From the NCBI RefSeq assembly GCF_001281485.1, contig NZ_CP012669.1, forward strand, positions 124,001-188,000: a stretch of DNA of 64,000 nucleotides, read 5' to 3'. Numbering within the stretch: the stretch's first letter is position 1; the number at the start of each line of letters is the position of its first letter. The notes below the pieces were generated by a model that did no database searches, was not told where the DNA came from, and saw only the letters and a list, made by a program, of their open reading frames with translations. The stretch is from Altererythrobacter epoxidivorans. Lineage in GTDB: Bacteria > Pseudomonadota > Alphaproteobacteria > Sphingomonadales > Sphingomonadaceae. Both the position numbers and the translations under genes were made by a program. Positions 7,994 to 17,764 of the stretch are shown here, one piece after another.

Positions 7994-10900
7994 GCAAGCT
8001 TCTCGACCGCCTGACCTTCTTCAATCAGAAGAAAGTCGCCTTTTCCGAAGGCCACGGTGTGACCACCAATGAAAACCGGGACTGGGAAGACAGCTATCGC
8101 AAACGCTGGCAGCACGACAAAATCGTGCGCAGCACCCACGGGGTGAACTGCACCGGATCGTGCAGCTGGAAAATCTACGTCAAGGGCGGCATCATCACCT
8201 GGGAAACCCAGCAAACCGACTATCCGCGCACTCGGCCCGATCTGCCCAACCATGAGCCACGCGGTTGCCCGCGCGGGGCCAGCTACAGCTGGTACATCTA
8301 TTCGGCGCAGCGGCTGAAATACCCGATGGTGCGTTCGCGCCTTTTGAAGCTGTGGCGCGAGGCCCGCGTGGTGCGCACTCCGGTGGCTGCGTGGGCCTCG
8401 ATTGTCGAGGATCCCATAAAGCGCAAGAGCTACACCGCAATCCGCGGCCATGGCGGCATGGTGCGTTCGACCTGGGATGAGGTTAACGAGATCATTGCCG
8501 CAGCCAACGCATACACTGCCAAGACTTATGGCCCCGATCGGGTTATCGGCTTCTCGCCAATCCCGGCGATGTCGATGATCAGCTATGCGGCGGGCTCGCG
8601 CTATCTATCGCTGCTCGGCGGCACCTGCATGAGTTTTTACGACTGGTATTGCGATCTTCCGCCATCGAGCCCGCAGACCTGGGGCGAACAGACCGACGTT
8701 CCAGAGAGTGCGGACTGGTACAATGCCGGGTTCCTGATGATGTGGGGATCGAACGTGCCGCAAACGCGTACGCCAGACGCTCACTTCATGACCGAGGCAC
8801 GCTATCGCGGCACCAAGGTGGCCGTGGTCAGCCCGGACTATGCCGAGGCGACAAAGTTCGCCGACCTGTGGCTCAACCCCAAGCAGGGCACAGATGCAGC
8901 TCTGGCGATGGCGATGGGCCATGTGATCCTGCGCGAATACCATCTCGACCGGCAGGCGGAATATTTCGAGGAATACTGCCGCAAATATTCCGACATGCCG
9001 ATGCTGGTGCGGATGGTTGAGAAAGACGGCGCCTATGTGCCGGAAAACCTGCTGCGCGCCGCCGATTTCCTCGACGGCCTGAGCGAAGAAAACAATCCCG
9101 ACTGGAAGACGGTCGCCATCGACGACAATACTGACGAAGTGGTTGCACCCAATGGCTCCGCCGGCTTCCGTTGGGGCGAGCAAGGAAAATGGAACCTTGA
9201 GGAGAAAGACGGACGCGGAAACGACACCGTCTTGCGGCTGACCAACATCCTCGAAGGCAATCACGACGAGGTAATCGAAGTTTCCTTCCCTTATTTCGGC
9301 AACCGCGAACACGATCATTTCGAGGGCACCGATCACCCCAGCGTGCTCAACCGCCGGGTGCCGGTGCGCCAGTTACAACTGAAGGACGGCAAGGCTTTCG
9401 TCGCCACCGTCTTCGACCTGTTCTGCGCCAATTACGGTCTCGATCGCGGCCTGGGCGGCGAACATGTCGCCCGCGATTACGGCGCGATGGTGCCATACAC
9501 TCCGGCTTGGGCTGAAAAGATCACCGGCGTACCGGCTGATCAGATCATTACCATTGCGCGCGAATTTGCGGGCAATGCCGAGATCACCAAGGGCAAGTCG
9601 ATGGTGATCCTGGGGGCGGGGCTCAACCACTGGTATCACATGGACATGAACTATCGCGGCATCATCAACCTGTTGGTGATGTGCGGCTGCGTGGGTCAGT
9701 CGGGCGGGGGCTGGTCACACTATGTCGGTCAGGAAAAGCTACGCCCGCAAACCGGGTGGACCGCGCTTGCTTTCGCGCTGGACTGGAACCGCCCGCCGCG
9801 GCACATGAATTCGACCAGCTTCTTCTACGCCCACACCGATCAGTGGCGTTATGAAACGCTGGACGTGGAGGAAATCCTCTCGCCCACCGCGCCCGAGGGC
9901 GATTGGGACGCGAGCCTGATCGACTACAACGCGCGGGCCGAACGGATGGGCTGGTTGCCATCCGCTCCGCAGCTCAAGACCAACCCGCTCGAAGTGGGCA
10001 AGGCGGTGAAAGCCAGCGGCATGGAGGCGAAGGATTACGTCGCCGATGCGCTGAAATCGGGCGAGCTTGAAATGTCGTGCTTCGATCCGGACGATCCGGC
10101 CAACTGGCCGCGCAACATGTTCGTGTGGCGTTCGAACCTCTTGGGTTCGTCGGGCAAGGGCCACGAATATTTCCTCAAGCACCTGCTCGGCACCGCGCAC
10201 GGCGTGCAGGGCAAGGATCTGGGCGAAACCGGCGCGCAAAAGCCCAAGGAGGTCAAGTGGCACGATGATGCGCCCAAGGGGAAGCTGGATCTGCTGGTGA
10301 CACTCGACTTCCGGATGTCGACCACCTGCGTCTATTCCGACATCGTCCTGCCGACAGCGAGCTGGTACGAGAAGGACGATCTCAACACCTCGGATATGCA
10401 CCCCTTCATCCACCCGCTGTCGGCGGCGGTCGATCCCGTGTGGGAATCGCGCAGCGACTGGGACATCTACAAGGGGATTGCCAAGAAGTTCTCCGAAGTC
10501 GCGCCCGAAGTGCTCGGCGTGGAGCATGACGTAGTGCTCACCCCAATCCAGCACGACAGCCCGAACGAGATCGCACAACCCTATGACGTGGCCGACTGGG
10601 GCAAAGGCGAGATCGAGCCGATCCCCGGCAAGACCATGGCCAACGTCGCGCTGGTCGAGCGGGATTATCCCAATCTCTACAACCGCTTCACCGCGCTTGG
10701 GCCGCTGATGGAAAAGCTCGGCAATGGCGGCAAGGGGATCGGCTGGAACACCGATCACGAGGTCGAGGCGCTGCGCAAGCTTAACGGCCCGGTGCTGAAG
10801 GACGGCCCGACCAAGGGCATGGCGCAGATCGAGACAGCCATTGATGCTGCCGAAGTCATCCTCATGCTCGCGCCCGAAACTAATGGCGAGGTCGCGGTCA

Positions 10901-11727
10901 AGGCGTGGGCCGATCTGGGCAAGAAGACCGGGCTCGATCACACCCATCTGGCGCTTCCCAAGGAAGAGGAAAAGATCCGCTTCCGCGACATTCAGGCCCA
11001 GCCGAGGAAGATCATCTCCTCGCCCACCTGGTCGGGGCTGGAGAGTGAGCACGTGTGCTACAACGCGGGCTACACCAACGTCCACGAGCTGATCCCATGG
11101 CGCACGCTGACCGGGCGTCAGCAGCTCTATCAGGATCACAAGTGGATGCGCGCCTTTGGCGAAGGCTTCTGCGTCTATCGCCCGCCGATCGACACCAAGG
11201 CGGTCAAACCGATGCTCGACGAAGCCAAGGACGCGCCGCACGTCATCCTCAACTTCATCACCCCGCACCAGAAATGGGGGATCCACTCGACCTATACCGA
11301 CAACCTGCTGATGCTGACGCTGTCGCGCGGCGGGCCGATCGTGTGGATGAGCGAAGTGGACGCGGCCAAGGCGGGGCTGGTCGACAATGACTGGGTCGAA
11401 ACCTTCAATTCCAACGGTGCGCTGGTGGCCCGCGTGGTCGTCTCGCAGCGGATGAAGGAAGGCACGCTGTTCATGTATCATGCGCAGGAAAAGATCACGA
11501 ATGTGCCCGGCTCGCCGCTTACTGGCCAGCGCGGGGGCATCCACAATTCCGTAACCCGTGCGGTGTTGAAGCCAACCCATATGATCGGCGGCTATGTCCA
11601 GCTCGCCTACGGGTTCAACTACTATGGCACCGTCGGATCGAACCGCGACGAATATGTGATCGTCCGCAAGCTTACAAAGGTCGACTGGCTCGAAGGGGCC
11701 CTCGCTGAAGGGGAGACCGCAGCATGA
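7990..11727 (+). CDS. narG: respiratory nitrate reductase alpha subunit
   Basis: The catalytic subunit, 1245 residues, reduces nitrate to nitrite at a molybdenum bis-MGD centre on the cytoplasmic face of the membrane. His50, Cys54, Cys58 and Cys93 form the FS0 iron-sulfur site, and Asp222 in FYDWYCDLPP is the molybdenum ligand; all of these fall at the same residue numbers as in the Escherichia coli protein. Length is normal. There is no twin-arginine signal, consistent with the cytoplasmic NarGHI type. It overlaps narK upstream and narH downstream, each by four bases (ATGA), which implies translational coupling. Confidence 0.98.
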   Translation: MSKLLDRLTFFNQKKVAFSEGHGVTTNENRDWEDSYRKRWQHDKIVRSTHGVNCTGSCSWKIYVKGGIITWETQQTDYPRTRPDLPNHEPRGCPRGASYSWYIYSAQRLKYPMVRSRLLKLWREARVVRTPVAAWASIVEDPIKRKSYTAIRGHGGMVRSTWDEVNEIIAAANAYTAKTYGPDRVIGFSPIPAMSMISYAAGSRYLSLLGGTCMSFYDWYCDLPPSSPQTWGEQTDVPESADWYNAGFLMMWGSNVPQTRTPDAHFMTEARYRGTKVAVVSPDYAEATKFADLWLNPKQGTDAALAMAMGHVILREYHLDRQAEYFEEYCRKYSDMPMLVRMVEKDGAYVPENLLRAADFLDGLSEENNPDWKTVAIDDNTDEVVAPNGSAGFRWGEQGKWNLEEKDGRGNDTVLRLTNILEGNHDEVIEVSFPYFGNREHDHFEGTDHPSVLNRRVPVRQLQLKDGKAFVATVFDLFCANYGLDRGLGGEHVARDYGAMVPYTPAWAEKITGVPADQIITIAREFAGNAEITKGKSMVILGAGLNHWYHMDMNYRGIINLLVMCGCVGQSGGGWSHYVGQEKLRPQTGWTALAFALDWNRPPRHMNSTSFFYAHTDQWRYETLDVEEILSPTAPEGDWDASLIDYNARAERMGWLPSAPQLKTNPLEVGKAVKASGMEAKDYVADALKSGELEMSCFDPDDPANWPRNMFVWRSNLLGSSGKGHEYFLKHLLGTAHGVQGKDLGETGAQKPKEVKWHDDAPKGKLDLLVTLDFRMSTTCVYSDIVLPTASWYEKDDLNTSDMHPFIHPLSAAVDPVWESRSDWDIYKGIAKKFSEVAPEVLGVEHDVVLTPIQHDSPNEIAQPYDVADWGKGEIEPIPGKTMANVALVERDYPNLYNRFTALGPLMEKLGNGGKGIGWNTDHEVEALRKLNGPVLKDGPTKGMAQIETAIDAAEVILMLAPETNGEVAVKAWADLGKKTGLDHTHLALPKEEEKIRFRDIQAQPRKIISSPTWSGLESEHVCYNAGYTNVHELIPWRTLTGRQQLYQDHKWMRAFGEGFCVYRPPIDTKAVKPMLDEAKDAPHVILNFITPHQKWGIHSTYTDNLLMLTLSRGGPIVWMSEVDAAKAGLVDNDWVETFNSNGALVARVVVSQRMKEGTLFMYHAQEKITNVPGSPLTGQRGGIHNSVTRAVLKPTHMIGGYVQLAYGFNYYGTVGSNRDEYVIVRKLTKVDWLEGALAEGETAA

Positions 11728-13253
11728 AAATCCGCGCACAGATCGGCAAGGTCCTGAACCTCGACAAATGTATCGGCTGCCACACCTGCTCGGTGACGTG
11801 CAAGAACGTGTGGACCAGCCGCGAGGGCATGGAATACGCCTGGTTCAACAATGTCGAGACCAAGCCCGGCATCGGCTATCCCAAGGACTGGGAGAACCAG
11901 ATGCGCTGGAACGGCGGCTGGGTGCGCGATGCCGGTGGCTCGATCCGGCCGAAGATGGGCGGCAAGTGGCGGCTGCTGGCGAAGATTTTCGCCAACCCCG
12001 ATCTGCCCGAGATCGACGACTATTACGAACCCTTCACCTTCGATTACGCGCACCTGCAAAAGGCGGGCGAGAGCAAGGCCTTTCCCACCGCGCGCCCGCG
12101 CAGCCTGATTTCGGGCCAGCGGATGGAGAAGATCGAATGGGGCCCCAACTGGGAAGAAATCCTCGGCGGGGAATTCGCCAAGCGGTCGGAGGATTACAAC
12201 TTCGAAGGGGTGCAGAGGGAAATCTACGGCCAGTTCGAAAACACCTTCATGATGTATCTCCCGAGGCTGTGCGAACATTGCCTCAACCCGACCTGCGTCG
12301 CCGCCTGCCCGTCTGGCGCGATCTACAAGCGGGAAGAAGACGGGATCGTGCTGATCGATCAGGAAGCCTGCCGTGGCTGGCGCATGTGCGTGTCGGGGTG
12401 CCCCTACAAGAAGATCTATTACAACTGGAAAACCGGGAAGAGCGAGAAGTGCATCTTCTGCTATCCGCGCATCGAAGCGGGTCAACCGACAGTGTGCAGC
12501 GAAACCTGCGTCGGGCGCATCCGATATCTCGGCGTCATGCTATACGACGCCGACCGCATCGAGGAAGCCGCATCGGCCGAGAACGTCGAGGACCTCTATC
12601 AGGCGCAGCTTGATATCTTCCTTGATCCCAATGATCCGGCGGTGATCGAACAGGCGCGTAAGGACGGCGTGCCCGAAGCTTGGCTGGAGGCTGCGCGCCG
12701 CTCGCCGGTGTGGAAGATGGCGATGGAATGGAAGGTCGCCTTCCCGCTCCACCCCGAATACCGCACCCTGCCGATGGTGTGGTATGTGCCGCCGCTCTCG
12801 CCGATCAATGCGGCCGCCAGCGCCGGGCAGATCAGCGTCAACAACAATATGCCCGATGTGCGCTCGCTTCGCATCCCGCTGAAGTATCTTGCCAATCTGC
12901 TCACGGCGGGCGACGAGGAGCCGGTGGCGCTGTGCCTTGAACGGATGCTGGCGATGCGCGGCTACATGCGGTCGAAATCGATCGAGGGCGTGCACAATGA
13001 AGGCATCGCCGAAGCGGTTGGCCTGACCGGCGCGCAGATCGAGGAGATGTACAAGGTGATGGCGCTGGCGGATTACGAAGACCGCTTCGTGATCCCCACC
13101 GGCCACCGTGAGGATGCCGAGGACATGTTCGAGGAACGCGGTTCCTGCGGCTTCAGCTTCGGCAATGGCTGTTCGGGCGGGTCGAACGAGACCAACCTGT
13201 TCGGCGCCCCGCCTGCCCGCAAGAAACTCCAGACCCCGTCGGAGGTGTTCTGA
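11724..13253 (+). CDS. narH: respiratory nitrate reductase beta subunit
   Basis: A 509-residue electron-transfer subunit that passes electrons from NarI haems to NarG. Four cysteine groups are visible: Cys16, 19, 22 and 26 (CIGCHTCSVTC); a second at CLNPTCVAACP; a third at CRGWRMCVSGCP, where Trp replaces one cysteine to give the [3Fe-4S] cluster typical of NarH; and a fourth at CIFC with a later CSETC. It also has the usual long C-terminal region. The start overlaps narG and the stop shares one base with narJ. Confidence 0.97.
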   Translation: MKIRAQIGKVLNLDKCIGCHTCSVTCKNVWTSREGMEYAWFNNVETKPGIGYPKDWENQMRWNGGWVRDAGGSIRPKMGGKWRLLAKIFANPDLPEIDDYYEPFTFDYAHLQKAGESKAFPTARPRSLISGQRMEKIEWGPNWEEILGGEFAKRSEDYNFEGVQREIYGQFENTFMMYLPRLCEHCLNPTCVAACPSGAIYKREEDGIVLIDQEACRGWRMCVSGCPYKKIYYNWKTGKSEKCIFCYPRIEAGQPTVCSETCVGRIRYLGVMLYDADRIEEAASAENVEDLYQAQLDIFLDPNDPAVIEQARKDGVPEAWLEAARRSPVWKMAMEWKVAFPLHPEYRTLPMVWYVPPLSPINAAASAGQISVNNNMPDVRSLRIPLKYLANLLTAGDEEPVALCLERMLAMRGYMRSKSIEGVHNEGIAEAVGLTGAQIEEMYKVMALADYEDRFVIPTGHREDAEDMFEERGSCGFSFGNGCSGGSNETNLFGAPPARKKLQTPSEVF

Positions 13254-13969
13254 TGAAAGCGCTCCATCTGATCTCGCTGCTGCTGCAATATCCGACCAGG
13301 GATTTGCAGGCGGTGGCAGGCGAAATCCGCCAGCGGCTCAGCGCGGATCCTGCGCTGCCGCAAACCGCCGTTGCCGCGTGCGAACCGCTGCTGACCCAGC
13401 TGGCGACCGCAGACATCTACGATTGCCAGGAAGCCTATGTCGATCTGTTCGACCGGGGCCGGGCGCACAGCCTGCACCTGTTCGAACACGTCCACGGCGA
13501 AAGCCGCGACCGGGGGCAGGCGATGGTCGATCTGCGCGCCCGTTACCTAGATGCCGGGCTGGAGCCGGAGGGCAATGAACTGCCCGATTACCTGCCGCTG
13601 TTCCTTGATTATTGTTCGACCCTGCCGGACGCGATAGCGCGCGACACGCTGGCCGAACCCGGTGTAGTGTTGATCGCGCTGGCGGCGCGGCTGTCGGACA
13701 AGGGTTCGGACTATGCCCCGGTGCTCGCGCTGCTGTGCGAGATCGCAGGTCTGGAAATGGACGAGGAAGCGGCCAAGGCGCTGCCGCCCGCTGAAGACCC
13801 GGAAACCCTCGAAGAACTCGATGCGCAGTGGGAAGAGGAGGAAATCCGCTTCACCGCCGATGCCGCGCCCGATCCCACCGCCGCCTGCCCGCAAGTGAGT
13901 GCCATCCTCGACCGGATGCGCGCGCCCCTGCCGGACGCCGAACCCGCCACGTCAGCGAAGAGGAGCTGA
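13253..13969 (+). CDS. narJ: nitrate reductase molybdenum cofactor assembly chaperone
   Basis: This 238-residue all-helical protein belongs to the NarJ/TorD-like chaperone family. It binds apo-NarG and holds it until molybdenum cofactor and iron-sulfur clusters are inserted and the complex docks to NarI; it is not part of the final enzyme. Visible family features are an N-terminal LHLISLLLQYPT, the EAYVDLFDRGRAHSLHLFEHVHGESRDRGQAM region and an acidic C-terminal tail. Its ATG overlaps the narH stop by one base (TGATG) and narI follows three bases later, so stoichiometric translation is likely. Confidence 0.95.
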   Translation: MKALHLISLLLQYPTRDLQAVAGEIRQRLSADPALPQTAVAACEPLLTQLATADIYDCQEAYVDLFDRGRAHSLHLFEHVHGESRDRGQAMVDLRARYLDAGLEPEGNELPDYLPLFLDYCSTLPDAIARDTLAEPGVVLIALAARLSDKGSDYAPVLALLCEIAGLEMDEEAAKALPPAEDPETLEELDAQWEEEEIRFTADAAPDPTAACPQVSAILDRMRAPLPDAEPATSAKRS

Positions 13970-13972
13970 GCC

Positions 13973-14674
13973 ATGAACGCCTATATCGACCATCTGGTTT
14001 TCGGCATCTATCCCTACATTGCCCTCTCCGTGCTGGTGATCGGCTCGATCATCCGCTTCGACCGCGAACCTTACAGCTGGCGCTCGGGCTCCAGCCAGCT
14101 CTTGCGGCGCAAGCAGCTGATGTGGGGATCGGTGCTGTTCCATGTCGGCGTCCTGTTCGTCCTGTTCGGCCATATTGTCGGCTTGCTGGTGCCAATCTGG
14201 GTGTTCGATTCCCTTGCGGTGAAGCATGAATGGAAGCAGGCGCTGGCGGTCTATGGTGGCGGCACGGCCGGGCTGTTTTCCTTCATCGGCGCGAGCCTGC
14301 TGCTGCACCGCCGCCTGTTCGACGCGCGGGTCCGTGCCCATTCGACCTTCGCCGACACCGGCATTCTGACGCTGCTCTGGCTCCAGCTTGCGCTCGGGCT
14401 GGCGACGGTGCCGATTTCGCTCGGTCACATGGACGGCGAACAGATGGTGCGCTTCATGGCGTGGGCGAACGGGATCTTCACCTTCAACCCCACCGCATCG
14501 CTGTTCATGGAAGGGGCGCACTGGATCTTCCGCCTGCACATCTTTCTGGGCCTGACGATCTTCATCCTGTTCCCCTTCACCCGGCTCGTCCACATGTTGA
14601 GCGCACCGGTGCGGTATCTGTGGCGCGGCGGCTATCAGATCGTGCGTTCACGCAGGAGCCTCAGCCATGGATGA
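13973..14674 (+). CDS. narI: respiratory nitrate reductase gamma subunit, cytochrome b
   Basis: A 233-residue membrane anchor with five helices that carries two b haems and oxidises quinol at the periplasmic side. Histidines expected as haem ligands are visible in helix 2 (FHVGVLFVLFGHIVG) and in the last helices (GAHWIFRLHIFLG, LVHMLSAPVRYLWRGGYQIV). The C-terminal RYLWR-x2-YQIVR is the family signature that docks on NarGH. A GGAG ribosome site precedes the ATG. Its last eight bases overlap the start of the peptidyl-prolyl isomerase gene. Confidence 0.96.
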   Translation: MNAYIDHLVFGIYPYIALSVLVIGSIIRFDREPYSWRSGSSQLLRRKQLMWGSVLFHVGVLFVLFGHIVGLLVPIWVFDSLAVKHEWKQALAVYGGGTAGLFSFIGASLLLHRRLFDARVRAHSTFADTGILTLLWLQLALGLATVPISLGHMDGEQMVRFMAWANGIFTFNPTASLFMEGAHWIFRLHIFLGLTIFILFPFTRLVHMLSAPVRYLWRGGYQIVRSRRSLSHG

Positions 14675-15479
14675 GGTGATCGAACGGGCTGCGGTGCGGG
14701 TCGGCGGGGTGGAAATCCCCGCCACCGCCATCGCCGCCGAAGCGCAGAACCACCCCGCGCCTGATGCCGCCACGGCGTGGACCGAAGCCGCCGAGGCGCT
14801 CGTGATCCGGCAATTGCTGCTGGCTGAAGCCGAACGATCGGGTGTCGAACCGGGCGAACGCTCTGACGCACAGGGCCGCGAGCTCGCCGCCGATGATGCG
14901 AAGATTGACGCACTGTTGGAGAACGAAGTGCGTGTGCCTGAGGCGACAGAGGCCGAAGCGCGGCGCTTCTATGACCGCCACCGCGAACGCTTCGCCTCCG
15001 AAACGCTGGTCGAGGCCGAGCACATTCTGTTCTCGGCCAACCCGGCGGATGAGTTCAATTACAGCCTCGCGGTGGGCGATGCGCGCATGGCGATCCGCGC
15101 TGTGCAGGCGGACCCTGCCTGCTTCGCCGAACTCGCCCGCGCCAAATCGGCCTGCCCTTCGAAAGAGCAAGGCGGGAATCTCGGCCAGATTGGCAAAGGG
15201 CAGACGGTCGCCGAATTCGAAGCCGCGCTGTTCGGATTGAGCGCGGGCGAGTTGTGCCCCGAACCGGTGCGCACCCGCTTTGGCGTTCACGTGATCCGCG
15301 CCGGACGCCGGGCGGAAGGCAAGCAATTGCCCTTCGAGGCAGTCGAGGCAACCATCCGCGACTATCTGGAGGAAGCCACCACCCGCAAGGCGGTGGCGCA
15401 GTACCTTGCGATCCTCGCCAGCCAGACCACCATCGAAGGTGTGACCTTGCCGATGGCCGACGGGCCGCTGGTGCAGTGA
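14667..15479 (+). CDS. parvulin-type peptidyl-prolyl cis-trans isomerase
   Basis: A 270-residue protein with an N-terminal helical NifM/SurA-like region and a parvulin domain at about residues 120-225 (EAEHILFSAN, then KEQGGNLGQIGKGQ and TRFGVHVIRAGRR). Parvulins speed proline isomerisation and help fold proteins. No signal peptide is seen, so it is probably cytoplasmic. A PpiC-like gene in the same place, between narI and moaA, is known from nar operons of Pseudomonas and related bacteria, which points to a role in maturing nitrate reductase. It overlaps narI by eight bases, and its stop overlaps the GTG start of moaA. Confidence 0.9.
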   Translation: MDEVIERAAVRVGGVEIPATAIAAEAQNHPAPDAATAWTEAAEALVIRQLLLAEAERSGVEPGERSDAQGRELAADDAKIDALLENEVRVPEATEAEARRFYDRHRERFASETLVEAEHILFSANPADEFNYSLAVGDARMAIRAVQADPACFAELARAKSACPSKEQGGNLGQIGKGQTVAEFEAALFGLSAGELCPEPVRTRFGVHVIRAGRRAEGKQLPFEAVEATIRDYLEEATTRKAVAQYLAILASQTTIEGVTLPMADGPLVQ

Positions 15480-16492
15480 CCACCTCCCGCGCCTCCGATG
15501 TCCTGCCGCTGGTCCCCGCGCTATCTGACGCAATCGGTCGCCGGTTCGAATACCTGCGCCTCTCTCTGACCGATGTGTGCAACTTCCGCTGCACCTATTG
15601 CCTTCCCGATGGCTACAAGAAGGCCTGCAACAAACCGACTGAACTCTCGGTCGATGAATTACGCCGGGCAGTAAGCGGCTTTGCCGAGCTTGGCCTTTGG
15701 AAAGTACGGCTGACCGGCGGCGAGCCTACCTTGCGGCGCGATTTTGAGGAGGTGGCGCGGGCGGTCGCCGGCATCCCCGGCATCCGCCGGGTGGCGATGA
15801 CTACCAACGGTTACCGCCTTGCCGAACGCGCGCGAGTCTGGCGAGATTGCGGAATCAGCGCGATCAACATCAGCGTTGACTCGCTTGACCCTGCACGATT
15901 TGCGCAGATCACCGGGCATGACAGACTGGAAGAGGTGTTGCGCGGGGTCGAGGCGGCGCGGGATGCGGGGTTTGACAGCATCAAGCTCAACGCGGTTCTC
16001 ATGCGCGGTGTGAATGATGATGAGCTCGCTGCGATGGTCGATTTTGTCACTACCCGCGATCTATCCCTGCGCTTCATCGAAGTCATGCGCACCAATGATA
16101 ACACGGCCTTTTTCAGTCAGCGGCATATTGCCGGACAGACGGTGATCGACCGGTTGGAAGCAGATGGATGGCAACGTTTGCCACGTCAGCCCGGAGCGGG
16201 GCCGGCGGTCGAACTGGGTCATCCAGAGGCGAAAGGTCGCATCGGGATTATCGCTCCTTACTCGAAAGACTTCTGTGCCAGTTGCAACCGTTTGCGGCTC
16301 TCATCCGACGGCAAGCTGCATCTGTGCCTGTTCGGCGACGGGGGCATGGATATCCGGCCGTTGCTTCAAAGCGACGACAGAGAGGCTTTGACAGACCGTA
16401 TTCGTAAGCTCGTCGGCACAAAGGCGCGTGCACACCGTCTGCACGAAGGCAACAGCGGCGCCACTCCGCACCTGGCGTCTATTGGAGGTTGA
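15476..16492 (+). CDS. moaA: GTP 3',8-cyclase, molybdenum cofactor step 1
   Basis: This radical-SAM enzyme of 338 residues rearranges GTP in the first step of molybdopterin synthesis, together with MoaC, which is not in this window. The N-terminal cluster motif is CNFRCTYC. The C-terminal second cluster is at CASCNRLRLSSDGKLHLC. The protein ends in the Gly-Gly tail needed for activity (SIGG). I use the GTG at 15476 because it overlaps the preceding stop (GTGA) and gives a normal N terminus; open frame extends further upstream inside the isomerase gene. The frame is tightly coupled to moaD, which follows after three bases. Confidence 0.95.
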   Translation: MTTSRASDVLPLVPALSDAIGRRFEYLRLSLTDVCNFRCTYCLPDGYKKACNKPTELSVDELRRAVSGFAELGLWKVRLTGGEPTLRRDFEEVARAVAGIPGIRRVAMTTNGYRLAERARVWRDCGISAINISVDSLDPARFAQITGHDRLEEVLRGVEAARDAGFDSIKLNAVLMRGVNDDELAAMVDFVTTRDLSLRFIEVMRTNDNTAFFSQRHIAGQTVIDRLEADGWQRLPRQPGAGPAVELGHPEAKGRIGIIAPYSKDFCASCNRLRLSSDGKLHLCLFGDGGMDIRPLLQSDDREALTDRIRKLVGTKARAHRLHEGNSGATPHLASIGG

Positions 16493-16495
16493 AAT

Positions 16496-16756
16496 ATGGC
16501 TGTTGTCACCAGTCGCGTCGAATTGTGCGGGCGTCTGGCCGATGCTTGCGGCCCGTTCGTGGACCTGGCGCTCCCTGTCGAGGGTTTGCCGGTTCCCGAA
16601 CTGATCTCTGTTCTGGGCGAGCATTTTCCTGCGCTTCAGGATGGGCTGTCAAAGGGACGGATCAGGGCCTGTATCAACGAAACAATCGTTCCGGATGAAG
16701 CAATCGTTCAGCCGGGTGATATTGTCGCTCTCTTCCCACCGGTTTCTGGCGGATGA
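16496..16756 (+). CDS. moaD: molybdopterin synthase sulfur carrier subunit
   Basis: An 86-residue ubiquitin-fold protein ending in the di-glycine tail (FPPVSGG) that is adenylated and then thiocarboxylated to carry sulfur to precursor Z. The IRACINETIV and PGDIVALFPPVSGG blocks are typical of MoaD. The GGAGGTTG upstream of the ATG at 16496 is a good ribosome site. Its stop overlaps the moaE start by four bases (ATGA), which suits the heterotetramer the two subunits form. Confidence 0.95.
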   Translation: MAVVTSRVELCGRLADACGPFVDLALPVEGLPVPELISVLGEHFPALQDGLSKGRIRACINETIVPDEAIVQPGDIVALFPPVSGG

Positions 16757-17241
16757 GCAGCCATGTCGAATTGACCGAAGCCGGGTTTGATCCGGCCGCT
16801 CGGTTCGCGACGTTCACGGCCTCGCTGGGGGATGAGGGCGCGGTCGTCAGTTTCACCGGCCGTGCCCGCGGCACGGTTAAGGATGGCACTGCAATTGGTG
16901 CGCTCATTCTGGAGACCTATCGCGGGGTTACGCTGTCATCGATGCAAGCAATTGCAGGTGATGCGCACGAACGGTTCGCGATCACGCACAGCCATGTGGT
17001 CCACCGGGCCGGGCGGATATTGCCGGGTGAGCCCATCGTCTTTGTGGCGACCGCCTCACCGCACCGGCGGGCGGCCTTCGAAGCGGCGGATTATCTGATG
17101 GACCGGCTCAAGACGGAAGCCGTGTTCTGGAAGAGGGAAGAGCATGGAGATGGTGTTTCCTGGATCGAGCCAACTGCGCAAGATCGAGACGACACAGCCC
17201 GCTGGCTGCAAAGTGAAGGTGAGGAAAATGCCCGGAATTGA
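16753..17241 (+). CDS. moaE: molybdopterin synthase catalytic subunit
   Basis: A 162-residue protein that with MoaD adds two sulfurs to precursor Z to make molybdopterin. Characteristic stretches are VVSFTGRARG, the IGALILETYRGV region, THSHVVHRAGRILPGE and a C-terminal RLKTEAVFWKREEHGDG containing the catalytic lysines. It overlaps moaD and runs 14 bases into the start of moaB, so the whole moa set is translated as one chain. Confidence 0.95.
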   Translation: MSSHVELTEAGFDPAARFATFTASLGDEGAVVSFTGRARGTVKDGTAIGALILETYRGVTLSSMQAIAGDAHERFAITHSHVVHRAGRILPGEPIVFVATASPHRRAAFEAADYLMDRLKTEAVFWKREEHGDGVSWIEPTAQDRDDTARWLQSEGEENARN

Positions 17242-17764
17242 TGAAAGCCTGCCGTTCTATCCACTAAGGATTGCGGTTCTTACCATTTCCGACACGCGCA
17301 TATTGGAAACCGACACGTCTGGAGCGATGCTGGCCGAGCGGCTGCAATCCGCCGGGCACAGTCTGGTGGATCGAAATATCGTGAAGGACGAGATTGATGA
17401 CATTCGCGAGCAGCTGAGCGCGTGGCTCGCTAACCCGGCAATTGAGATCATTCTGACCACCGGAGGCACCGGGTTCTCGCCGCGCGACAACACACCCGAG
17501 GCGGTCAAACCACTGCTTAAGCGAGAGATGGATGGGTTCTCGGTCGCGTTCCATCAGAAGAGCCTGCAAAGCGTTGGGGTCGCCACGATGCAGTCGCGTG
17601 CTTTCGCTGGACAGGCTGGCGATGCCTTCATCTTCTGCGTGCCTGGATCGACCGGCGCTTGCCGCGATGCATGGGACGGCTTGCTTGAGCTGGAATTCGA
17701 TAGCCGCCATAAGCCATGCTCGATTGCAGGTGCCTTGCCGCGCTTGCGGGACGTGTGCGCTTGA
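17228..17764 (+). CDS. moaB: molybdenum cofactor biosynthesis protein MoaB/MogA type
   Basis: A 178-residue member of the MoaB/Mog family, which adenylates molybdopterin before molybdate insertion. The key glycine-rich motif TTGGTGFSPRDNTPEAV and the SGAMLAERLQSAGH start are visible, as is the serine-rich PGSTGACRDAWDGLL near the end. The ATG at 17228 has GGTGAGG just ahead and lies inside the 3' end of moaE. The stop overlaps the likely moeA start (TTGA). The name could equally be mogA; the sequence alone does not separate the two. Confidence 0.9.
   Translation: MPGIDESLPFYPLRIAVLTISDTRILETDTSGAMLAERLQSAGHSLVDRNIVKDEIDDIREQLSAWLANPAIEIILTTGGTGFSPRDNTPEAVKPLLKREMDGFSVAFHQKSLQSVGVATMQSRAFAGQAGDAFIFCVPGSTGACRDAWDGLLELEFDSRHKPCSIAGALPRLRDVCA

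Noticed and set aside
9739..11739. Long reverse-strand frame opposite narG
   Set aside because: It mirrors the narG codon pattern on the other strand and matches no family.
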